DNA of 21,215 bases from an uncultured Planctomycetaceae bacterium (GTDB taxonomy: Bacteria; Planctomycetota; Planctomycetia; Pirellulales; Pirellulaceae): contig CAIXSC010000263.1 in the NCBI GenBank assembly GCA_903921945.1, positions 1 through 21,215 on the forward strand, in the 5' to 3' direction. Of the stretch, positions 1 through 6,250 are shown piece after piece. Each line of letters begins with the position of its first letter. The first letter of the stretch is position 1. The notes under the pieces are model-generated. The model saw only the letters and a program-made list of their open reading frames with translations, had not been told where the DNA came from and did no database searches. Position numbers and translations under genes: made by a program.

Positions 1-199
1 CGAACTGGCTCGGCCCGCCGCTCATCCAGAGCAGAATCACGTGCTTCTGCCGCTGCGCGGCGCGCTCCGCATTCTCGGCGGCAAACAGATTTCCAAATCC
101 GCCAAACGCCATCCCGCCCGCGATGGCTCCCCGCAGCAGCACCCGTCGAGAAACGACGTGCTCACGCCGATGTCGTTCGTCCATTAAATGGTCATCCAT
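1..199 (-). CDS. DUF1501 family protein, N-terminal part (runs off window)
   Basis: About 66 residues of the N-terminus are visible; the rest lies left of the window. After a charged start the protein shows SRRVLLRG, a twin-arginine-like motif, followed by a Gly/Ala-rich hydrophobic stretch and then KHVILLWMSGGPSQF. The last motif is the conserved first strand of DUF1501 proteins, which are distantly related to sulfatases and phosphatases and are normally exported. The ATG at 199 is the furthest upstream in frame; another ATG lies five codons in, at 184, and no convincing ribosome binding site separates the two. A REP hairpin begins 32 bases upstream of the start. The function of the family is not established; in planctomycetes these genes usually neighbour cytochrome-type DUF1549/1553 or DUF1592 genes. 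The family call is firm, the role is unknown. Confidence 0.88.
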   Translation of the reverse strand, partial: MDDHLMDERHRREHVVSRRVLLRGAIAGGMAFGGFGNLFAAENAERAAQRQKHVILLWMSGGPSQF

Positions 200-230
200 A
201 AAGCGTCTCGCTGATTGGGGCCTCGTGATG

Positions 231-255
231 GTAGGACGGGCCTCCAGGCCCGTCC
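231..255 (+). repeat. REP hairpin 1 (GTAG-led), left flank of RAYT
   Basis: The element starts with GTAG and continues into a perfect 10-base inverted repeat (GGACGGGCCT / AGGCCCGTCC) around a CC loop. A GTAG tetranucleotide at the foot of a hairpin is the known recognition signature of REP sequences moved by RAYT transposases. It forms an inverted pair with the hairpin at 307-331. Confidence 0.9.
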
Positions 256-306
256 GAGTCTTTCTTCGAAATCACCGGCCAATCACGCAGAAAGGCTTAG
301 ATTTGT

Positions 307-355
307 GGACGGGTCTGGAGACCCGTCCTACGACCCGTCCTACGACCCGTCCTAC
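307..355 (-). repeat. REP hairpin 2 followed by 12-base tandem half-REPs
   Basis: 307-328 is a perfect 10-base-arm hairpin (GGACGGGTCT / AGACCCGTCC, GG loop). It is followed by TAC, so on the minus strand it carries the same GTAG foot as hairpin 1. The 12-base unit GACCCGTCCTAC then occurs three times head to tail (320-331, 332-343, 344-355), ending 6 bases from the RAYT stop codon. Confidence 0.9.
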
Positions 356-361
356 AAGGTG

Positions 362-1048
362 CTATGAGACAAACTTCCAGCCGAGTCGCTCCCACTCTGG
401 GTTGATCCACAATCGGCACGCCGCCGGCGGCAGGCCGGCCTTCTCGGGATTGCGGCCGAGGTACTGGATCGAATTCCATAGGTGTTCTCCGTCACGGAGG
501 ATGCGGTCATAGCTCTCGTCCTGCCATAGTGCGTCACTGAGTCCCAAGTCAGCATTGATCCGCCTCGCCGTATAGGACTTCCAACTGCCGATGATGTCTT
601 CTAAATCGCCGTCGATCGGCTGTAGCGGTCTCACGATGCAATGCACATGGTTGGGCATGACGACACTGGCTCCCAGTTCATACCGGTCGCCATGAAAGTG
701 ATGCAGCGATTCGTCAACTCGCTGAGCAAAACGCGGTTCCTTCAGCATGCAGCTCCCCTCTCCTTGATCGAGCCAATACTCCACACGTTCGAAAATCATG
801 CGGGCCAACGCTTCCAACGCAGCTTTGTCTCGCGGCGGTGGATTTCGTCGTTCCCAATCCGCCTTCAGTCTTTCGAGTTCATGACGTCGGCTTTCCGGAA
901 TGGAGTCGGCGAGTCGAAAGGTGACGTAATAGGTCGCTCCTTGCTGACGCCAGTGGGGCATGTGACGCGTGTATACTCGCAACGGCAGGTCTTCTCGTAA
1001 GCCCTGGAAGCCAGGCGGCACGTCGAGATTCCAGGTTGATGTTGCCAT
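362..1048 (-). CDS. REP-associated tyrosine transposase (RAYT, Y1/HUH family)
   Basis: This 228-residue protein is a single-strand DNA transposase of the IS200-like Y1 group. The HUH metal-binding motif is in MPNHVHCIV (His134 and His136). Downstream is LWQDESYDRILRD, then a helix with Tyr196 in SIQYLGRNPEKAGL. By alignment from memory with E. coli RAYT (HMH near residue 60, Tyr115), Tyr196 is the likely nucleophile. The N-terminal half has the typical TYYVTFRLADS strand. The ATG at 1048 gives a normal full-length protein. The gene stands alone and is bracketed on both sides by inverted pairs of GTAG-led hairpins, which fits a domesticated RAYT with its cognate REPs rather than a mobile IS. 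All key residues are present, so it may be active. Confidence 0.95.
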   Translation of the reverse strand: MATSTWNLDVPPGFQGLREDLPLRVYTRHMPHWRQQGATYYVTFRLADSIPESRRHELERLKADWERRNPPPRDKAALEALARMIFERVEYWLDQGEGSCMLKEPRFAQRVDESLHHFHGDRYELGASVVMPNHVHCIVRPLQPIDGDLEDIIGSWKSYTARRINADLGLSDALWQDESYDRILRDGEHLWNSIQYLGRNPEKAGLPPAACRLWINPEWERLGWKFVS

Positions 1049-1071
1049 GTTTTATTCGGGGTTGGGAGGTC

Positions 1072-1096
1072 GTAGGACGGGCCTCCAGGCCCGTCC
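1072..1096 (+). repeat. REP hairpin 3 (GTAG-led), right flank of RAYT
   Basis: Identical over all 25 bases to hairpin 1 at 231-255: GTAG foot, 10-base perfect arms, CC loop. It lies 23 bases upstream of the RAYT start codon, within the likely promoter region of that gene. Confidence 0.9.
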
Positions 1097-1143
1097 ACAC
1101 GTGGTACACAGTCGTCATACTACAGTGTTTTTGCAGCGATTTC

Positions 1144-1168
1144 GGACGGGCCTGGAGACCCGTCCTAC
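1144..1168 (-). repeat. REP hairpin 4, inverted partner of hairpin 3
   Basis: Arms GGACGGGCCT and AGACCCGTCC pair with one mismatch around GG, followed by TAC, giving a GTAG foot on the minus strand. It is followed by a degenerate copy of the foot (AATCCTACGAC). Its offset from hairpin 3 (72 bases) almost equals that of hairpins 1 and 2 (76 bases). Confidence 0.87.
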
Positions 1169-1196
1169 GACAATCCTACGACCGACCTAAATTGCT

Positions 1197-1846
1197 CTAC
1201 TCCAGCAACTCTTTCAGCGGGCCGTGCAGCTTGAAATCTTTCAGTCCCGGATCGGCCATGGCGAAACTGTCGCGCGGCGAGCCGGCCAGGTGCAACAGCG
1301 TTACGTACATGTTGGCGATCGTGCGGTGGCCGGGCTGGCCGTAGCCGGGGTAATCGACGTAGCGGCTGCTTCAGCTTGCCACCGATGTTGCCGAGCACCA
1401 CCATCGTACGCGGCGCCACGCGTGAAGTTCCGGTTGGCGCGTTTCGACTCGGCTTGCGCCCAGCCGATCGTCGCCGCCAGGCCCGTTGCATCCGGCCGCG
1501 GCTTCTCCTTCGGCGGCATCTCGCCTTTGGTGAGTTTCTCCACGATCGTCGCCCACCGCGACCCGCTGCTGCTGGCCTTCATATCGGGATCAAGCGTCGT
1601 CAGATCCAATTCTCCCTTGGGATCTTTCGCGCCGTGACACTCGACGCAATGTTTGGCGAGAAACGGCTGGACCGACCGTTCGAACTCCACCCGGCTCTCG
1701 TCAGCGTTGGTGAACTTCAATTCAGCCCCGGGTGCCAAGCTGCCGGAAAGTGCGAGCAGCAGCAAGCTGCCGGAAATCCGACTCGCGAAATCGGCCATAG
1801 GTTGCATGAAGGCTGTTCTCGCGGCAGGAAGGATGGTATCTGGCAT
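1197..1846 (-). pseudogene. DUF1592-type cytochrome protein N-terminus fused by deletion to a DUF1552 C-terminus
   Basis: The 5' part (frame from ATG 1846, or ATG 1807) encodes a signal peptide (SGSLLLLALSGSLAPGAE) and a PSCyt1-like domain with CVECHG and KGEMPPKEKPRP, as in DUF1592 proteins. This frame loses homology near 1410. A second frame then gives MVVLGNIGGKLKQ and a third gives YVDYPGYGQPGHRT, IANMYVTLLHLAG and LHGPLKELLE up to the TAG at 1197. These match the C-terminus of DUF1552 proteins. The natural neighbour order is DUF1592 then DUF1552, so one deletion removed roughly the last 85% of the first gene and most of the second, and at least one further frameshift followed. It cannot encode either normal product. 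Confidence 0.85.
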
Positions 1847-1856
1847 GGCGATTCGA

Positions 1857-1907
1857 CGTGGCTGAGGCATCCTGCCCCAGCGGCTGCGGCGGAGAGCCAC
1901 AGCCACA
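1857..1907. repeat. 51-base palindromic element, copy B
   Basis: The ends are near-perfect 12-base inverted repeats (CGTGGCTGAGGC and GCCACAGCCACA). The reverse complement aligns along its whole 51 bases with the element at 3930-3980. It lies directly upstream of the ATG at 1846 and is unlikely to be coding here. Confidence 0.8.
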
Positions 1908-2008
1908 TACGGACGAGCATCGGCGACCTTAGACTGCAATGGTTATTGGCCCAGGGGCCGAGAAACATAGCAGCCTTTTCGCGAGCATTCCCTGATCGCC
2001 TTTACCGT

Positions 2009-2201
2009 TTATCCGGTAGGCGTCCTCATGCACTCAACGCCCTCGCTACAAGCTGCGTCGAGCGACATGTCCGTCTTCGGCTTCTTGCCCGAAGGACAGT
2101 CGACGCAGTGCTTGGCCAAGGATCCGGTAACGTCCTTTGTCGAAACGTGCGGGCTCGGCGCGGACATCGGAATCGACCGCTAACAGCGCGGTCCACGCCA
2201 T
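2009..2201 (-). pseudogene. Cytochrome-c (PSCyt1) leader fragment, haem motif broken
   Basis: From ATG 2201 one frame gives a signal-like start and AEPARFDKG. After a frameshift near 2130 the next frame gives GSLAKHCVDCPSGKKPKTDM and then reaches TAA at 2009. This matches the usual start of planctomycete cytochrome proteins (FDKDV...LAKHCVDCHSG) except that the haem-ligand His of CxxCH reads Pro. No body of the protein follows, so only the first ~60 residues of a gene that is normally 700 or more residues long remain. It lies between two other remnants and is probably part of the same decayed operon. Confidence 0.7.
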
Positions 2202-2290
2202 CGTCCAGCAACAAGGTAAATTGGAACGACCACGCATTCGCTATTCACCTTCGATCCAGCTCCGGCGGCGGCAGAATACCCCCGTCACGG

Positions 2291-3195
2291 CTACACCAAC
2301 TCGCGAATCTTCTCCCGGTTGTCGAGCACATACATCGGTCGGCCGGCGAAGTTCGGATACGTCAAAGCCGGGTTGATCCCGAGCACGTTGTCATACAACG
2401 TTGCCAACATGCTCGACGGCGTGTATGGCGTCCCCACGGACCGCTCGGCTCCCCGCGTGGTCTGGCCGATCACTTGGCCCATCTTCAAGCCGCCGCCCGA
2501 CACTAACCCAAACCCGACTTCATTCCAGTGATCTCGCCCCGCGCCGCTGCCATTGATCTTGGGCGTTCGCCCCATCTCGCCCCACACCACCACGGCGACG
2601 TCGTCCAGCAACCCGCGTTGCGACAGATCGGTGATCAGGGCAAACAGGCTCTGGTCCAGGTCCGGCAGCAGCTTTCGCAGCGTTTTGAAATTATTGCCAT
2701 GCGTATCCCACGGGCCGGCTTTGTCCCAGGTGTCTGGCTCCTTGTTCGCCGTCCATGTCGCTTCGCAGCCGGTCGAGCGATCTGAGCAGTTGGCCACGAT
2801 CATCGAGCCGCTGCAACGATACGCCGTCGGGTCGCGAGAGCCCGGAGTTCTTGCCGCTGGGGACATACGGATTGTGGGCCACGCCCAGGGCATGGGCGCT
2901 GCGACCAGGCTTGGTATCCATGCCGTCGAACGCGACATAAGGGGGCAACCCGCGCACATTCTTGCCAAGGAAGTGACTGGCCACAGAACCGAATGTCGGT
3001 CGATGGCTCGGCTTGGCGGTGGAGTTGTAGTAGCCCGTGTAAACGAGAGGCGGGTTGTGCCCTTCCAAGTACTCGTTGAAGGTGATGTTGCGAATGATGG
3101 AAAGCTTGTCAGCCGAGTCCGAGCGCCCCTACTTGCAGAAATCCTCGGCGGCCAAGACGACGGCTGGACATGTTCGATTCGGAAACGGTGATCAT
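2291..3195 (-). pseudogene. DUF1501 family gene with two internal deletions
   Basis: Three pieces in different frames rebuild parts of one DUF1501 protein. The start at ATG 3195 reads MITVSESN, then the Tat-like SRRLGRRGFLQVGALGLG, and stops at TGA. The middle (about 3110-2750) reads DKLSIIRNITFNEYLEGHNP and later RPTFGSVASHFLGKNV and LQRLDDRGQLLRSLDRLR. The last part (about 2740-2291) reads GPWDTHGNNFKTLRKLLPDL, VVVWGEMGRTPKI and TLYDNVLGINPALTYPNF and ends at TAG. Segments that normally follow the signal (the GGPSHIDTYD region) and the segment between the LRSDMD and WDTHGNN motifs (about 70 residues) are missing. Both junctions are out of frame, so the gene is dead. Confidence 0.88.
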
Positions 3196-3238
3196 GACAA
3201 TCCCCTTGGATAGAACCGGAACCTAGAGCCCTAAATAA

Positions 3239-3262
3239 TTTTTGGCTCGAAACAGCCAAAAA
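3239..3262. repeat. 9-base-arm inverted repeat in AT-rich intergenic DNA
   Basis: TTTTTGGCT and AGCCAAAAA form perfect arms around a CGAAAC loop, 44 bases upstream of the dead DUF1501 start. The T-run is 5' and the A-run 3' of the GC core on both strands, so it is not a standard terminator. An operator or cruciform is possible; no function is shown. Confidence 0.5.
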
Positions 3263-3399
3263 AGTTGCAGGAAAAAAAGATGTTTATGTACCACGTCTAT
3301 TTGATCGCAAGCGGACGGTGCCGACGAATGCGGTACACCGATCGCCTTCCGCCAGGTTGACGTCCTTCCACTCCTCGAAACGGCAAGTCGGAGCGGGTT

Positions 3400-3492
3400 T
3401 TGGTCATTTGAGTGTCGGTCTTTTGAATTTGTTTCGTGCTTCGTGCTTCGTGTTTGTTGCTTCAGATTTCGGATTTCGATATTCGGATCTCG
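3400..3492. repeat. Low-complexity TTCG/CGAA-rich intergenic repeat
   Basis: The stretch is built from short variants such as CGTGCTTCGTGCTTCGTG and GATTTCGGATTTCGATATTC, ending just after the FecR stop codon. Similar degenerate TTTCGTGCTTCG strings are, from memory, common between genes in Pirellula-like planctomycetes. Together with the inverted repeat at 3239 it fills the gene-free stretch 3196-3495; I see no gene there. Confidence 0.55.
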
Positions 3493-3495
3493 TCT

Positions 3496-5307
3496 TTACT
3501 CTTCGCGTTGCCAGAGCTTGACGGTTCCTTTGTCGCCGACCGTTGCCAGACTGCGACCATCGTCGGAAACAGCCAATGAGAAGACTCGCGCATCGTCCGT
3601 CGGCAACACGAAGGTCGCTTCGCCGGTCCCGGTCGACCAGCCGCGGACCAAACCGTCCGCCATGGCTGCAAGCAGCTCGCGACCATCGCGAGAGAAGCAC
3701 AGGCAGTGCACCCTCGCGCTGTCGCTGGGCCACAAGGTTTTTCGTTCGCCAGACTCCGTGTCCAGAATCAATAGGCCGGTCGCATTGCCGTAGCCGCACA
3801 ACTGGCGGCCGTCGTCGGACAACGCCAGGACGTGCAATTGCGAGCGAAATCGGTAACGAGCCAGTTCGCTGCCTGTTTCGGCATCCCAGATAACCGTCGT
3901 TCCGTTCAAGTTGCTGGCGGCGACTCGCACGTGGCTGGGGCTTCCAGCCGCCGCCGCTGGGGCCGGATGCCCCAGCCACGATGTCGCGGTGATCGCCACG
4001 CTGCTCATCTTCATGGGGATCGACCGGATCAGCGAGATCTCTCCCGCGTCATCCACGTGCCAGATGGGCAAATAGCCCGCGGCCATGTCGGATGTCTGAG
4101 CGAGCCACCGACCATCGTGCGATACGGCGCACCTTCGCAGGTTCCCAGTTGCGGTCGTCAGCTCCCTGGACAGCGGCGACGCCGCGTCGAGCGGCCAATA
4201 CAAGACCTTGCCTCTTTCGCCAATCGCCACGAGCGTTTCGTTGGACGGCGCAAATGCGAGGCAGTCGAACCGCGCCATCTTTTCAGCCATCTGCTGTAGT
4301 TCGCCCGTGGCGACGCTCCACAGCTTGACCCGATCAGCGTCGGCTGTCGCTAGTTTCGCTCCGTCGTGCGAAAACGCGACTCGAGCCCCGGCACGGTGCA
4401 GCACCTGTCGTAACCGCCAATCGGATGACAGAGCTTCAGCCGCCAGCGGCTTGGCGGGTTCGGCCTCGGCGACCGCGTACTGCCCTGCGGCGACCTCCAC
4501 GGTTTGGCCGTCCGACTGCCGCTCGAATTGCACCTTGCCCTCTTCCAACTCGACGCGGGAATCGCCGTCGCCGGCGTACAAGCGGAACCGTGTGCCGAGG
4601 ACTGTCAGCCGTGCTTGCTGCGTGTGGATGACCAGCGGTCGATGGGGGGATTGCGGCTCTGCTGCCACCTCGGCTGATCCGTATTCCAGTTGCAGAACTT
4701 TGCTCGACGCATCAAATCGCTGAAAATGAAGCACGGACTCGGCACTCAACATGACTTTCGTTCCGTCAGCAAGTGTCAATTCGGCGGCGCTTTCTTCTCC
4801 CACGCGCACCCGATCTCCCGAGTAGAACGCTTGGGCAGAACTCGCTTTGACCGACTTCTGACGGGAATCCGTCAACCACACTTCACCCGCCAGCGAACTC
4901 AACTTCGCGGTTGGTTCACCGGCCGTTACCGTATCTTGCAGCAGCGATGACGATCGGAAGAACGGGATCACCAGCACCATTGCCAGCGCGACAAACCCTC
5001 CCCCTACGAGCAGCCAACGACCAAGAGTTGCGGCGGCTTTCAACTTCTGACTCGCAACCGGTGTCGATGCTGGCTGTCTCAGCAACTCCCCCACTGATAA
5101 ATCGTTCGCGGCCATGCGGGCCAGGTCCCGACCGGCCGACTCGCACACGACGTCTTGCAGAAGCGCCTCCTGCTCGACGAGTTCCCAGTAGAGACGACGG
5201 GCCTCAGGCGACGAGCGAAGTCGGGCGGCCAGTTCGTCCTGGTCGGACGCCGAGAGCCGTTTGTCCAGCAACGCATCGATCAGACTTTGCAGTCGTACGT
5301 CGTTCAT
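3496..5307 (-). CDS. FecR-domain anti-sigma-like membrane protein with C-terminal WD40 repeats
   Basis: The protein has 603 residues. Residues 1-70 form a charged helical region (LIDALLDKRLSASDQDELAA) like the cytoplasmic anti-sigma part of planctomycete FecR proteins. A single membrane helix lies near residues 95-117 (WLLVGGGFVALAMVLVI). A FecR domain follows at about 130-265 (GDRVRVGEE, LADGTKVMLSAES, LVIHTQQARLTVLGTRFRL). Residues about 300-603 are WD40-like blades (VAFSHDGAKLATADADRVKL, GTTVIWDAETG, LAVSDDGRSLATVGDKG). The ATG overlaps the sigma-factor stop (ATGA, 5307-5304), so the two are translationally coupled. It probably holds the sigma factor at the membrane and senses something outside through the FecR or WD40 part. 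One blade carries an 18-residue Pro/Ala-rich insert encoded by a palindromic repeat (3930-3980). Confidence 0.9.
   Translation of the reverse strand: MNDVRLQSLIDALLDKRLSASDQDELAARLRSSPEARRLYWELVEQEALLQDVVCESAGRDLARMAANDLSVGELLRQPASTPVASQKLKAAATLGRWLLVGGGFVALAMVLVIPFFRSSSLLQDTVTAGEPTAKLSSLAGEVWLTDSRQKSVKASSAQAFYSGDRVRVGEESAAELTLADGTKVMLSAESVLHFQRFDASSKVLQLEYGSAEVAAEPQSPHRPLVIHTQQARLTVLGTRFRLYAGDGDSRVELEEGKVQFERQSDGQTVEVAAGQYAVAEAEPAKPLAAEALSSDWRLRQVLHRAGARVAFSHDGAKLATADADRVKLWSVATGELQQMAEKMARFDCLAFAPSNETLVAIGERGKVLYWPLDAASPLSRELTTATGNLRRCAVSHDGRWLAQTSDMAAGYLPIWHVDDAGEISLIRSIPMKMSSVAITATSWLGHPAPAAAAGSPSHVRVAASNLNGTTVIWDAETGSELARYRFRSQLHVLALSDDGRQLCGYGNATGLLILDTESGERKTLWPSDSARVHCLCFSRDGRELLAAMADGLVRGWSTGTGEATFVLPTDDARVFSLAVSDDGRSLATVGDKGTVKLWQREE
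3930..3980. repeat. 51-base palindromic element, copy A, inside the FecR/WD40 gene
   Basis: Perfect 12-base terminal inverted repeats (CGTGGCTGGGGC / GCCCCAGCCACG) enclose a GCC-rich centre. The length is exactly 17 codons, so the reading frame is preserved and it encodes SWLGHPAPAAAAGSPSH. It matches the reverse complement of the element at 1857-1907 over its full length. Confidence 0.85.
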
Positions 5308-5837
5308 GACGCCTCACCACTTGCCAGCACTTGTTGAGTACATGTGCGCAGAAAAGCCCGCGCCCGGGACAACGCGACGTGGACCGCATTGGTCGTCCAG
5401 GCGATCCGCTCGGCGATTTCCGGCGGGCTCAGCGACTGCTCCGCGTAGCGCAAATCGACGATCTCCCGGGCCCGCGGCGCTAACCGCTCGAGGCATTTCG
5501 TCAACGCCTCCCGCCGCAGCTCCAGGAGTTGATCGGAACCTTCCGCGGAGTCCGCCAGCAGATTGAGCAACTTCTCGTCGAACGGCAGGGGCACCGACCG
5601 TTGCCGCCGGTGATGCTCCAGCACCTTGTTGCGAGCGATGCCGCGCACCCAGGCAAGAAAGTTTCCGTCCCGCCGAAAATCCGCCCCTCGCCGCGTCACC
5701 GTCAGAAAGACATCCTGAAACACGTCCTCCGCCGCCGCCCGATCCGGCACCAACCCTCTCACAAACCCGCGCACCGCCGCCGCATGTTGCAAAAACAACG
5801 CCTCGATGGTCGGCTGGTGTGGATTGTTCGCAGTCAT
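5304..5837 (-). CDS. ECF-type RNA polymerase sigma factor (Sig-70_gvs1-like)
   Basis: This 177-residue protein has sigma region 2 near residues 12-80 (LFLQHAAAVRGFVRG, AAAEDVFQDVFLTVTRR, FLAWVRGIARNKVLEHHRRQ) and region 4 near 110-170 (CLERLAPRAREIVDLRYAEQ, SPPEIAERIAW, AVHVALSRARAFLRTC). No region 1 or 3 is present, as in ECF factors. The spacing and the DFRRDGNFLAWVRGIARNKV segment resemble the Gemmata/Verrucomicrobium/Pirellula-specific subgroup, which is an identification from memory. Its stop overlaps the start of the FecR/WD40 gene, and the pair should form a cell-surface signalling switch. It starts 95 bases downstream of a remnant on the same strand; no clear promoter can be picked in that gap. 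Confidence 0.93.
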   Translation of the reverse strand: MTANNPHQPTIEALFLQHAAAVRGFVRGLVPDRAAAEDVFQDVFLTVTRRGADFRRDGNFLAWVRGIARNKVLEHHRRQRSVPLPFDEKLLNLLADSAEGSDQLLELRREALTKCLERLAPRAREIVDLRYAEQSLSPPEIAERIAWTTNAVHVALSRARAFLRTCTQQVLASGEAS

Positions 5838-5932
5838 CAGTAACCATTGACCCCAACGACCGAAAACTTAGCAGCGTCAACACGGACGCCCATCGATCGC
5901 GACGTAATCTTATTTGAGTAAACGAGTTACAA

Positions 5933-6250
5933 CTAACGCATCTTGTTCATTTCGGCAGCGTCGGGGCCGTGGGAGATGGGGCCGGGCGGATCGGTCTCGA
6001 AGTGGTCGCGGCGCATCTTCAAGCGGCCCTTCTCGCGCGTTCGAGAATCGCGGCGATGCATGGCATGTCGAAGCTACCTTGTCCGAGCGGGCTGTCGGCC
6101 AACAAGAAGCCATGCTCGTACTAGCGCAGCGCCTGATCATTTGAAGTGGACCGTGATCGTCGACCATGACGAGCAAGATGTTGGGCCGGTCGTGCGCTGA
6201 CAATGAGTCAGGCCAAGTGGCAGCAGCAACAGATAGATGGACGTCTTCAT
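5933..6250 (-). pseudogene. Chimeric remnant: sulfatase N-terminus joined to a sugar isomerase/epimerase-like TIM-barrel piece
   Basis: From ATG 6250, which overlaps the DUF1552 stop as ATGA, the first frame gives a signal peptide (MKTSIYLLLLPLG). After a frameshift comes DRPNILLVMVDDHG, the unmistakable first strand and metal-binding DD of a sulfatase. The sequence then changes to TVHFK, an extra T, DQALR, and in another frame YEHGFLLADSPLGQGSFDMP, which fits the C-terminal part of xylose-isomerase-like sugar phosphate isomerases. A last piece, RRDHFETDPPGPISHGPD, is unidentified and ends at TAG 5933. The two family signatures meet within a few bases at 6150-6165. No functional enzyme can be made. 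It is the most downstream member of the long operon. Confidence 0.8.

Noticed and set aside
231..355. CRISPR-like repeat array
   Set aside because: The units are palindromic REPs and 12-base half-REPs without spacers of constant size, and no cas genes are present.
1376..2506. 376-codon open frame on the plus strand
   Set aside because: Composition is shadow-like and it crosses three recognisable minus-strand remnants and a palindromic repeat.
3239..3262. Possible rho-independent terminator
   Set aside because: The T-run precedes and the A-run follows the GC core on both strands, the reverse of a terminator.
3279..3310. Short plus-strand start MYHVYLIAS resembling a GIY-YIG nuclease N-terminus
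   Set aside because: Only about nine residues match and no GIY-YIG body follows; too short to call even as a remnant.
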